Shown: positions 53,061 to 63,913 of the stretch, one piece after another
Layout: each line of letters opens with the position of its first letter
How positions within the stretch are numbered: position 1 is the first letter of the stretch
Assembly (NCBI GenBank): GCA_037355855.1
Contig: CM074766.1
Span: forward strand, 1,798,001-1,862,000
DNA: 64,000 nt
Origin: Pseudo-nitzschia pungens
Taxonomy: Eukaryota; Bacillariophyta; Bacillariophyceae; Bacillariales; Bacillariaceae
Direction: 5' to 3'
Translations under genes and position numbers: made by a program
Notes under the pieces: generated by a model
The model's database searches: none
The model's input: the letters and a program-made list of their open reading frames with translations, nothing else
Told to the model about the DNA's origin: nothing

Positions 53061-56000
53061 TTATCCTAAGAGGCACCATACATTCCTAACATCTACTGCT
53101 GCACTTCGCAACAATCCGTTTTTTTGATTCATTGCTGAAGACAAAATAGCAATCACAGCTGGCTTTACCTTTAGAATGGAGTCTTTCGCTCCGTCTAACT
53201 GTGACAATTGTTCTAAAGCTTGAAGTGCAATTAGTTTGCAGCCAACGCCTGTGCTAGGATCAGTGATGGCATACGAACGCAACAAGCCCGAAACAATGTC
53301 CAAAACGTGTCGGTTAAGCACTGTCGGACAAATACATATCATCTTCAATAAAGCAGATATCACCAATGTCCTAAATTTTGCCGCCTCTAACGGCAATTTG
53401 CTTTCGAGCTGTGATGATTGATGGAAGAGATCAGATGAGAACCCCCGCACGAGTGTCGTTGCAAGTAAACGAGTAGTTGCATGATCAAACTTGGATAGGT
53501 CACTGGCACAAATGACGTTGCTGACAACCATTAATAAACCCGTCTCAAATGATCCAGAACTCTTCATATACTCGTTTGTACTCCCAAATGACTTTTTCAT
53601 AAATTTAATGAAATTGTGTGTGAGTCTTTGTTTCATTAATGGTTTCATTCCATCTTCCATCATTATAGCTCCGTATGCCGAAGAAGAATTAAGTCTGATT
53701 GCAGTCTGCACAAAGGGTTTGTCGAACAGGGATGAAATCGTAAAATGTCGACCTTCAGAACAATATGGCAGTGTTGCTTTTCCTTCGCACGCGAGTTCCA
53801 TTAAAAAGTAGGCTATGGTATCCGCGGTAGATGACGACGACGCGCCACGAAGTGCTGCAGCAGAACCCTGTAAATAAGACAACGATGGGAAAGATTCATC
53901 CATGGTTGGTAATTGTCATGTAACGCGAAATCACACTACTGATTGTAAGTTTGTAACTTACCAATAACGACAAATAGTTCAGGCAATTTTTCGTCCCAGA
54001 GACGCCTGTGGAAGAAGAAAGAAACCGTTCGTTGATATCGATCAACAATGGTTTCGTAGGACAATCAAGATTCCTGTTAAAACCACTCTTGAGAAGAGCG
54101 TGCACGCATAAGGCACCAGCACTCCTTGCACTCAGCACGTGTTCTTCGCTCAGCACATATTCCGTCAAGTCTTGAATTAATTGTGCGATCGGCTGTCCTT
54201 CGTCGTTATCGATCTCGCTTACAACATCTTCGAGTAGCGATGGTTCAGCCTCCTGGAGGACTGCACTCAAAATAGGGAGTCTAACCAGCAAAACTGCCTC
54301 GTCACCTTCCGATAAAGGAGGAATCTTGTCGGAAATGGCTTTCAAAAGCTTCTTCAGCCGTTCTTTTGGAACTAAACTATTATATGCAGGTAGAAGGGCC
54401 CCTACAATGCCAACGACAACATTGATCTGAACAAAATGCAAAACAATTCAACGTTATTCAACGGAACGTTTTAGCAAAATCCAAAGACATCTTCATCGTT
54501 AAACCCTCTTACCTTTGATTTCAGTTTTTCTTTGCTTGTGTTCGTTGGCGTCAATGCAACCTGTGAGATGGAATCGCTAATTTGTGCAGACGCACTACCT
54601 ATCAGATCGTTGCACACTACCTCTAGAATATCGTCGACGACTTCATTTTCATGGAAAGCGCGTATCACATTTTCACCGACACTAGATCGAAGTGCATACG
54701 ACAGCGCCTCTAAGCACACCTGGGTAGGACGAGATGATATGCTGTCTTTCAATTCATGAAGCAAGGTTTTCAAATGAGAACCGACAACAGACGAAGCCAA
54801 TTTGGCACTTGCGGTACAAGCTGTCAAGAGCGCCAATCGGTCGTACCGCTCTCCATGATGGCCTTCAACGTCGTCAAAAGCAGTAGCCTGAAGCGTGGAG
54901 AACACTTCTTTTCGAATGCAATCTTGCACAATCGGCACCATGAGGATTGATTTTGAAGTTGCGTCTTTCAAATCTCCGCCATCGCGCTCACTCAAAGAAA
55001 GTCCGATGATTCGTCCCAGAATTTTGCTGCTGACCAATCTGTAATCAGCAAGTTCATCACCATCGCGAACTATACCACTTTCCTTTGCCATCAACGAATT
55101 TTCCAGCAATCCTTTGAGAAAATTGCAGACTCGTTCTGTGATGTCTTCTGACTGTAGATCTTTCTCGAGACTCGAGACAAGTATGCATTCGAGACACGAC
55201 GACGCTGCCGTTTTCAGTGATAAGGATTGAGAAGGTACTTTGCTCTCCACAATCGTCAATAAGAGATTACATGTTTCGCCTGCGAACGGCTTTAAAGGGT
55301 GAGGTGTAAGTTCAACTCCTTCGCTAAGCGATTTTGATAATGCGACATTCGACGAAGAAGCAAAAGCTGCAATTCCGTGGATAGCTGCGAGCGTATTCTC
55401 AGTTGAGTCATCCATGTGCTCTCGAAGAAACCCTAACAAAGGTCCTAAACCTTTCGCTAGACACATGCGGAGTGTTCGAGGTCCACCGGAAGTGGCTAGA
55501 CTTGCTTCGTAAGCAATGGATGTCTTGGCGAAAGCTGGTGTAAGTCTGAGTTTTTTCATTTCTTTATCAAGAGGTTCGGAGACAAATCGCTCCCATGACC
55601 CGAGCTTTCCGTTCTTGTTAACTTTTTCTAAATCCCTTGCCACTCTCGAGGCCAAATATCTACAACGTTCGGCCAGAACCTTGTTTTGGTCACTAAGATC
55701 ACCTCCCTGGTGTCTTGTACCAACTGATGCTTCATCATGCGTTGAAATCAAGGCTGACGATAAGCTTCGAACTTCATCGAAAGAAAGATTCAAGCATTCA
55801 CTTTCTGCTGTATCCGGTTGTTTGCCATCCCTCTGTTTTCGAATGGGAAATAGTAAATTGGATATGCATTCAAGAGACTCAAGTTTTTCGAGTGAACTTG
55901 GACTTTCCTCGTCAGATGGTCCTGGAAGTAAAGGCTCCAAAAATAAATTGATACTGCAGCTTAACATGGTTGGTTTACGGTACTCTCTAGAAGCTTCGTC

Positions 56001-57065
56001 CATCTTGGTGAACGACAAGACTGAGATCAGTGCATCGTGCAAACCCTCACGAGTTATGCCATGCACGTTGTTTGGAGGAGGTGTAAATTGAATGGGGTAG
56101 TATGGAGCAACAGCATCAAAAAACTCTTCGCTTGGGAAAGGAAGACGGGGATTGCCGGAGCTTTTGATGAGAAACCAATCGCAAAGGGTTACTTGCGTGT
56201 TGTGAAGTAATTCGAGGAGCTGTAAGAGACAACGAGGATCGGATTCTCCATGAATACAGCGAGCTGTAAAATCTGCGAATTGAACAAAATGACTCTGTAC
56301 ACTAGCTACATGTGCTGATTGCATCTGTTGTCTGGTAAGATTCGTTGCGGACTTTGCCACTTCTGAAATCCCGTGGACTGCACGGATCAGAAGAACAAAA
56401 CAAAGTGATCGCTTCGATCTAGGGAGGCTTGATAATCCTCCGCGAATATCTTTTGTGTAGAATTGATCCTCGCTCTCAGTGCCCATTCCATCTCCTAAAT
56501 CCATATCATCTGCAGCTGCACACCTCCGTTCTACGCCTTTCCTAGCGTAATCAACCCTTATTCCCAAGGCCTCTGCAAATTTTTGTTCCTCCTCGACCAT
56601 AGATGCTGTTGGCGTTCCAACCAATGCACTGAGGCACTGTATCGATATGTCCCGAATCATGCTGTCGTAGTCTTCTTCATATTCATCATCGACGATTGGT
56701 CCGCATTGTAGGATCAGAAAATCACCCAACAGAACGAGGCATGAATTTGAAATATTTTTGTGACGGCACCCTTCAATTGCGCCTAGTAGAACGTAAAGGC
56801 CACGCATTCGTGATGGAAGATTGTTCGACATGAATGGCGGACCAAGATCCCGAATCAATCTCGCCAGTGCCTCTTCATGTTTCGAATCCAAAGACCGGAA
56901 ATATTCTTCCGCCTCCTTGTGAAGATCAGAGTTTTTTTTTCGTCCTTTCCCAGACGTAGCAAGGAAGGCTTCGTCGTCGTCAATCGGCATGACGTCGCTT
57001 CTCCAAGTCTCGAACAACTCGTCATCAAATGGCCCTGTGCGTTTTTCTTGTGCTTGTGCTACCAT
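53061..57065 (-). CDS. MMS19: MMS19-like cytosolic Fe-S assembly / DNA repair HEAT-repeat protein, three exons
   Basis: Exons (minus strand) 57065-54513, 54426-53962 and 53867-53061 give 1274 residues; introns are 86 and 94 bp with GTAAG donors and CAG acceptors. The third acceptor (TTATTTACAG) lies inside an apparently open frame, since upstream of it a TGA blocks reading. The signature YYPIQFTPPPNNVHGITREGL (compare YFPIDFTPPPNDPHGI in animal MMS19), the N-terminal LARLIRDLGPPFMSNNLPSR-RGLYVL block and HEAT-like helices throughout identify the family. The C-terminal repeats (LRSYAITDPSTGVGCKLIALQAL, NQKNGLLRSAAVDVRNVW) fit the MMS19_C domain. MMS19 is the targeting subunit that delivers Fe-S clusters to helicases and polymerases such as XPD. 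An acidic insert (DDEYEEDYDS) occurs in the N-terminal part. Confidence 0.92.
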
Positions 57066-57617
57066 TTTGATGGATGCAGTATGCGGTCAAACAATAGCTC
57101 TCTCGACCACTACTTGACTTCACTGTTGTCTACTTGTAGTAGTTTTGATTTCTATGCTTTTAAGGTTACCCATCAACCGTCAACCATCAACAGCTTTCAG
57201 TTTTCAGTTTTCAGCCCTCACGATTCAGCCCTCAGTCGAGCTCCGAGCTAGAAATTTATTCTCTCAACAATGGATCACTACAAGCTTTTTCGGTTTTGTC
57301 TACGAGTAAAAAGTAAAGTAAGCCTTAGGGTTAAGCCTTACCGTACGGTAAGTTATTCATTATGTATGGACAGGGGGAAATATGCGTAATCAATTTTGAA
57401 TTGAGAACGAAGGTCAGGCGAGTCGTGAGTACAAGAAGGTTTGAGAACAATGATACAGTAAGGCCTAACCTTACCTGGTACCCGTACCATCAAGATTCAT
57501 TCTCCGAGTCTGTGTAGCCCATCTTCAACTCTGAGATGATCTGGACTGCTTTTTTCATGATCTTGTGGTCAAAGCAAATCCAGCATATTGGCATCTTCTT
57601 CAATCAAAATTGTATGA

Positions 57618-57712
57618 TACTACGGAATTCCTATCAGCTGTCCCCCGGCTTCCGTAAAAATGAGTAGTTGGGGATGTAGAACCGGGGGACAGCTGATAGG
57701 AATTTTGTAGTA
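57618..57712 (-). repeat. Foldback (MITE-like) repeat, copy at 57.6 kb
   Basis: 95 bp with near-perfect inverted arms. The left arm is TACTACGGAATTCCTATCAG then CTGTCCCCCGG; the right arm is the reverse complement with two changes, ending GTAGTA. The loop (GTAGTTGGGGATGTAGAAC region) matches, in reverse orientation, the loop of the copy at 58.1 kb, so they are one family rather than chance palindromes. Confidence 0.9.
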
Positions 57713-58134
57713 AATGAGTATGGTCGTCATTTTACAGGCCATTATGCATTCACATCATCTTGTCACCAAAATAGTGATGGCAAGAATTTTTGTTCGCAAT
57801 GGGTGAGAGACCACAACTACTAGTTACTAGACATTATTTATCAATTTTCCAAAATTTCTTCTTACCCCTAGTATGAACACTACTAGTACTACTAGTAGCC
57901 ATCACCTGAAAGATGATACTTGCAAAAATGTAGTAATGCTTCTGCCATTACGTGCCATCAGCATTTTATGTTGATACTCCATTTTGAAGCTTCTGGAGGA
58001 TTCCTAGTGGTTCAGCTTCCTTCTCCTGCTCTGCCAAGTGAACCATACCGGCATGAAGCATAAAAACTACAAGTATTGTGAAGCAAGGTTTTAAGGCCAC
58101 TTCGTATGTACCACGTGTCTGTTACCGTCGAACT

Positions 58135-58234
58135 ACTACGGAATTCCTATCATCTGTCCCCCGGTTCTATCCCCAACTAATTACGTACTCATTTCTACGG
58201 AAGCCGGGGGACAGCTGATAGGAATTCCGTAGTA
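58135..58234 (+). repeat. Foldback (MITE-like) repeat, copy at 58.1 kb
   Basis: 100 bp; arms TACTACGGAATTCCTATCAT/CTGTCCCCCGG and CCGGGGGACAGCTGATAGG/AATTCCGTAGTA. It is the inverse orientation of the copy at 57.6 kb, with a loop slightly longer by a TTACG insertion. The right half is 97-98% like the left half of the other copy. Confidence 0.92.
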
Positions 58235-59151
58235 TCGGTTAATGAATACAATGGATACGAAAGGTAAGTTAACCTTACTGGCAAACTCACTTTTTTACCA
58301 TTGTGTTGTCAACGGCCCCGGTTGCAGCTGTATCTTTCTTCTCGAATTACTACCGGTAACCTTACGTTTACACGTGATCTTGCTTCATCGTTCATTACTC
58401 TCATCTCAAGCTTTTACGACAACTTAAATAATGCATATTATTGAGTTTTGTCTCTTAATTGTATTTTATCATCAGCGAGTGAGTCAAGATTAAAGGATTA
58501 CTCTTAATGGACAAAACAAATATATACCGTAGGTCTCAAGGTAAGAAGAATAGTTTTCAAATAATGGTACTGATAAAAACGGATCACAATAATGAGAATA
58601 AAGTGGGAGAGAACCCTGGACTGACGAAGGTCTCTGGGAAAGAAGAAAAAGCGAATCCGACTTGCTCTGAAGAAGTTTTCACGTACAATACGAAATTCAT
58701 TGCTACCTCGTACTCCGCAAATTGGAGTGGTCATCAATTTGTGACCCATCACAGATCTCATAGTTCCAACACGTAGCACGGTATTGGTCGCAAGATTGCG
58801 GTGACAGCTTGAAACTTTCGTCTCCTTCGACGCTTCTCACTGTGGTAATGGATGCATTGAAATAGAGTTACCGTGGTACCGCATTTAAAAACATAGAATT
58901 CACTACTTTATTGCAATGGTGGAGGTCAAATTTGATTGAGTTCTAGTTTCCAGTTTCGGTTTCTTTATCTCTAGTTTGACTACATGATAACCGATTACAT
59001 CAATTAGATAATGCATATATTTCTGGGCTAGACTTGGTGTTCAAAGTCTGCCTTTCTCGTTGGTATATCGAGCATCGTATGTATCATAGTCTTTAACGTT
59101 ATACTATTGCAGTGTTTTCCTCCCCGGCGGATTTTTAACTGGACCAAAACA

Positions 59152-60426
59152 TTATCGTTGCGTAGAAGTAGCGGTCCGGTCCATGCATTTTTTCGCTTGG
59201 CGCATTAGGTTTTTGTGCTTGGCTTCCCCGATTTGGTACGCAACTCGAAAGGCTCTGTAGAGTTCCTCTGTGTCCTCGTCTTCGGAAACAAAATGCTCCA
59301 GACATTTAGCCGACAGAAGTGCCGTGTTCGGGTGCTCCTCGGCATCCTTGACGTCTTGAACAAGAATTGGACGCAACATTTCTCGAAGGTAAATGGGAAT
59401 TTTTCCGTGGGCTTTTAACGCGTTTGAGAGGATGTTCAGACTCATGTTTCGCAAAAGCCTAAAGGATTCGTCCTCTTCATCGTCAAGGTCATCATCTTCA
59501 AAAACGCCTCGTTGTGTGCTGTTCGGTGTTTTCTTGTTCTTCTCGAGGACGTAATCCAGAACTTGTCCCCCTACCTCAGACCCTGGTCGGAAAAGACTCG
59601 CGGCAACTGTTCGCGCTGTAGACACAGAAAGTCTTCTGGAATCCGCCAACGGCGAAAGCGTTTGGAGACCAAGGTACTGGGAGTCAAAGCCAGGTAATTT
59701 CATCATCTTGGCGACCATCTTGAGGGACGATTCAGCGCTTGTAACTGGATTGACTTGGTACTCTTCATCATCGTCGTCATCACCGTCGCTTTCGGAAACT
59801 TCTGGAAGGTGTAAACACACGGGTGGCAAGGGGGTAGGAGGAATGTCTCGAGCTCCGTCGAGAATGGCTTGCGTATCGTGGTGAAAGACGAGGGAAGTCC
59901 CGAACCTTCGTTGAACTTCCACAATAATTCCATGGCTGTACCGGCCTCTGCCACGGTACAACCGAATACAAAAGTCAACGCCCTCTGCGGTTCTGCACTT
60001 AACTTTAGCTTTGCCGCTTTCGTAGTGCGCCTCGATCGAGCGTTCTCGTAGGGTGTCACTGATTCTTGAGGATACTTCAGAGGGCTCTGCATTTGGAACG
60101 AATACAGCCGTCTTCTCCAGGGAGTGAAATTCCGGTAAGACCGGAACAGCACGCAGTTTCCAAGAGAACGTTGTTGATTGGCTTCGTCGCTGCTGCTGTT
60201 TCTTCTCGAACACTAATGGGTTTGATTTCATTCGGACCTCGTTGGAGGATGATGTCCATGGCATCGTACTCACAGGAATAACGGGCATCGGTCGCATCGA
60301 CGGCATGATCATGGCGGGAGCAATTTTTCGGGTCACTTCCTCCAAATCCTCATCCATATTCATTTTCGGATTGGACGGCATGGAATACCCGGTCATGTTG
60401 CTGTCGAATTCGTTATTGCTGTTCAT
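59152..60426 (-). CDS. Unknown protein with KA1-like and helical repeat regions
   Basis: A 424-residue intronless protein. Residues 1-95 are Met/Ser/Pro-rich and disordered. Residues ~100-190 have the alternating strand-helix pattern of kinase-associated KA1-like domains (AVFVPNAEPSEVSSRISDTL, IEAHYESGKAKVKCRTAEGV, DFCIRLYRGRGRYSHGIIVE, VQRRFGTSLVFHHDTQAIL). An acidic run (ESDGDDDDDEEYQ) follows, then a helical region (residues ~250-420: LRNMSLNILSNALKAHGKIP, LREMLRPILVQDVKDAEEHP, YRAFRVAYQIGEAKHKNLMR) like ARM/HEAT repeats. No kinase domain is present. The KA1 comparison is visual only; function is unknown. It reads away from the long gene-free end of the window. Confidence 0.7.
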   Translation of the reverse strand: MNSNNEFDSNMTGYSMPSNPKMNMDEDLEEVTRKIAPAMIMPSMRPMPVIPVSTMPWTSSSNEVRMKSNPLVFEKKQQQRRSQSTTFSWKLRAVPVLPEFHSLEKTAVFVPNAEPSEVSSRISDTLRERSIEAHYESGKAKVKCRTAEGVDFCIRLYRGRGRYSHGIIVEVQRRFGTSLVFHHDTQAILDGARDIPPTPLPPVCLHLPEVSESDGDDDDDEEYQVNPVTSAESSLKMVAKMMKLPGFDSQYLGLQTLSPLADSRRLSVSTARTVAASLFRPGSEVGGQVLDYVLEKNKKTPNSTQRGVFEDDDLDDEEDESFRLLRNMSLNILSNALKAHGKIPIYLREMLRPILVQDVKDAEEHPNTALLSAKCLEHFVSEDEDTEELYRAFRVAYQIGEAKHKNLMRQAKKCMDRTATSTQR

Positions 60427-62476
60427 TATTCTTTCGGTGACACTACTTTATGTGTATGTTTGTTTGTTTGCTTGATAGTTGCCGTGAGTATGTTATGAAT
60501 TAGGTCTATCTAGATGCTTTCGTGATACTGTGTTGTAGTCTGGAGTTTATCGTCTTTCGTTTATCTGCAGTGGGAAATGCAGAGAATGCTCTGAGAGAGG
60601 TATGTACAGTCAGTATTTCTGAGACAAAACACTGCGAGCGACCGTTCGAGTGGCCAGATGCAAGATTGATAGCGTAAAAAAACGGTATTGTGTTTACGCG
60701 TATACTTCTACGCACCGTGTCCCGAATGAAAAGTACGAAGCTCGTACGGAAGCAGAAGCACGAGTACATGTAGTGCACAAGCACGACGGGTCCGAAAAAA
60801 GACCTCACCCAATACTACTATTTTTTATCTGTGTCACGGTTCTCAAAAGCCGTTTACCATATACTTTTCGTACTTGTACTTTTGCCCTATTTCAAGGACG
60901 CGACTGAGAATATCATTATCCATAAGTAAGTCGTGTGAATAAAGGTAGTACTACTTGCGAATGGTGTTTTTCTGTGCATTATTCAGTAATGTGTTTTGTC
61001 GTGGTTCAATGATGAGAAGAATTTTAAAAGATCATTCCCCTACGAAAAGAACAAAGATCGATAAGTATTCGTCAACGAGAGTAAATGGTAGAACCCTTAA
61101 AAGAGAACTGAGGAAATATACCTTACACGCATTAACATTTTCTTTTTTTTGAAGTGTCGGAGGTGAAACAATGAGTTAGAATTAAGTTATAAGGTTTTAG
61201 TGTCAAGGATGCCATCTGATCAGTTTTACTTGTTTTTCCCGTGTTATTTAATTGTAACCTGGTTACAATTGAACGGTCGTACCTGTCCTAATGATTATCT
61301 AGCTTAAGTCAAACATACCCAAAAGAAGGACTAATACGTTTCATCTCGTATCCAGCTTACTGATTGTCGATAGTACGTATCAGCTGCATTTTTCCGCATC
61401 TCTTTTTTTAAAAAGAAAACCATAATGAGGTCGGGTGTGAAAGTTTTGAATATGTGATCAATGGAACAAAAAAGATTCTTATGTGACGAAACTCTTGATG
61501 GTACGTTATTAAGTCCATGTCTCAGTGGAATCATATATAAAGTTGGAACCGAGAATTGATAATTACGAAGTACTACGACTAATTAAGCCTCAGCTTGAAT
61601 GGATGATCGTTTCAATCAAATAATTAACAGATTAGAGAATTAATGCTCCCCCACAGAACAGGGAGACGTGCAGTGAAAGAGAACGTTGGAATAGTGGTGC
61701 CCACTTTTCATTTTGAGATAAGCCTTATTCTGTTCATACCAAAGTCGGGAGGAGTCATTTTTATTTTTTATCGAGAGGCATAAAGTATTTTCAACTCCTC
61801 CCAATCATCCTCAAATTCTTTTTCTACTTCCCATTGAATTATTATGTAGATTTGTGAATATGTAGACATGTGGGCTTATTGATCGGTCGCATACTCGTAT
61901 TCACCCATTACGATTCTGCGTGCGTAACAATTACTGTATTATCATTATTATTTTTTATTCTTGTTGTGACGAAAAATACTTTATTCTACCGGTATGTCGC
62001 AATGAACCGTGCGGTACCAATCAGACTTCGCAACTCCTAGTATCTTTTAACTTTTTAGAAGCCGCCTCATACCGTACTGAGTCAGTCAATCACAAAAAAA
62101 TATTTCCGAAGTACTTCGGTAACAATCAATCATCAAAATGAAGACGATCCAAGGGTTTTGGAAATCTCGACCAGCAGAAGTGTGAACAGAAAATTTGGTG
62201 TCGCATTATTTGGTGATGGATGCAAGAATCAAACAGGACCATGTTTATTTCCCTTGACTGCTTCAAGAAATGGCTTATCGTCCCGCCACTTCTTACTATC
62301 CCCCCACTTCTTTATCAAACAACTACCGTACTAGAATACTATGCAGTTTTTTTTTACTCTCAACAATAGAACTAGTAGTGCAATGGAGTATTTTTGAAAA
62401 ATGGTCCACGTACTACAAAGACCATGCTTGCTTTTTAAAATTGTTTTCTCATGGTAATTCAAGAGTAATTCAAGAG

Positions 62477-62496
62477 TACTACTACTACTACTACTA
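62477..62496 (+). repeat. Trinucleotide microsatellite (TAC)n
   Basis: Six to seven perfect TAC units in non-coding DNA. Confidence 0.85.
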
Positions 62497-63176
62497 GTAC
62501 TAGTGAGCAGATAGATTACGAACCATGTTTCTAGTGGTAGTATGGGACTTCAGTGCCATAGGATAAATACCAAAGAAAGTTTGATGGTATGCCGTAGTAG
62601 TCAGCAGATGATAGATAACAAGACACCATGTTTGTATTGGTATGACTTCAGTGGTTAGTAAACAAGAAACAATGTTTGTATTGGTATTACTTTGGTGGTT
62701 AGTAGTAAATATGATATCCTTTGGTGATTACATTGTTACTGGTGTATTGCTATCTACTACTGCTGTGCATGAGTCAAAAATTGCTCCCCACATTATTGAT
62801 GACGTAAACCCTTCTTTGCTGGCCAGTTTTCTCTCTCTTAGCATTACATATCCTCACTTTCATGTTCATAATTTACGGTTAGTACCACAAGTACTTGCGG
62901 TACTGTACTGTGGATAATACTTTACCAGTAAGATCTTACGTAACCTTATTTGGAGTAGATATTATCTGTACTCGTTAGGGTACCGGTACGCCTTGTGAGG
63001 ATGAATCCCGAATAACTAGTGAATAAACACCTCACTCTTTACTAAATGCATGCGATTATTGATGACAGTAGAGAGCAACGTAAAACCTTACTCATACATT
63101 TTGCAGGTTATGAGCATTATTGACTACATTCTCATCAACTATCTAACAGACTACGAGTACCGGTAGTCAACAATAA

Positions 63177-63729
63177 TATCGTTTAGTAGGGGCAGCCAAA
63201 ATCTACTGTGCCACAGTTGATTTTCACCATCTTTATTTCAGAGTCATATTAGTCAAATATCAGTTTTTTACTGATCTGATGAGTCCTATTGGTTAATTCC
63301 TTGACACCATCGGATCAGACCATCACAAACATACCGTCATCTGTCATGCTCACACGAGAACACATACCAATTTGAGAAAGATGAGAAGACAGTGTGTTGT
63401 TGATGGTTCTTTCCAAAAAAATGAACAAAAACCACAACAAAAAACACGTATATCAAGATTGAATTGAACTAGTCACTACTACTAGTAAATGCACGAGGGG
63501 GAAAATATGCGCCGATTCAAAATTTCATGTGCAAACTTAGTTGAGTATTTGCAACAACAAGAGCACCTCTGAAGTCTATGGAACTATATACCTATGGAAA
63601 GAGGAGAGTGAGAGCTTTCTAACAAGCCATTACTTGTTGATATTGGATCCATACTTTAGAAGTTAGGATTGCTAAAAAAAAAATTGGCGCATATGCGCCG
63701 ATTTTTCATGCCGCCCCTACTAAACGATA
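63177..63729. mobile_element. Non-autonomous DNA transposon (MITE) with 17 bp terminal inverted repeats
   Basis: TATCGTTTAGTAGGGGC at 63177-63193 is repeated as a perfect inverted copy, GCCCCTACTAAACGATA, at 63713-63729; the match extends to 20 bp with one mismatch. The outermost TA on both sides may be a TA target-site duplication, as with Tc1/mariner-type elements. The 553 bp interior has no open frame of transposase size. It contains related words ATATGCGCCGATTCAAAATT (63505 region) and ATATGCGCCGATTTTTCATG (63690 region). Confidence 0.8.
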
Positions 63730-63822
63730 CAGTAGCAGAGTGCTGATTACTGTTTTCGCCTGGAACTCGACAAGAATAATGTGAAAACACAAAATAATGC
63801 TACAGTACCGGTAAGGTTTACC

Positions 63823-63913
63823 GTACAGATTTCCTATCAGTTGTCCCCCGATTTCAGCAAAAATTAGTAGTGGGGGGCGTAGAACCGGGGGACAGCAGAT
63901 GGGAACTTTGTAC
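63823..63913 (-). repeat. Foldback (MITE-like) repeat, diverged copy at 63.8 kb
   Basis: About 91 bp. Left arm GATTTCCTATCAGTTGTCCC, right arm CCGGGGGACAGCAGATGGGA, with a loop (AAAAATTAGTAGTGGGG...GTAGAACC) that matches the loop of the 57.6 kb copy in the same orientation. Confidence 0.85.

Larger units (their letters stand above)
57066..59151. other. Intergenic region with two foldback repeats
   Basis: About 2.1 kb. It holds two copies of the palindromic repeat in opposite orientation (57618-57712 and 58135-58234), interspersed-motif stretches at 57320-57350 and 57460-57490, and short tandem words near 57165-57215 (ATCAACCGTCAACC, CAGTTTTCAGTTTTCAG). The open frame 58507-58776 shows no recognisable domain. 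Confidence 0.55.

Noticed and set aside
53868..53961. Translation start MDESFPSLSYLQ as a separate downstream gene
   Set aside because: A stop codon blocks extension upstream, but a good acceptor (TTATTTACAG) at 53868 joins the following sequence in phase to the MMS19 exon 2, so it is intron sequence.
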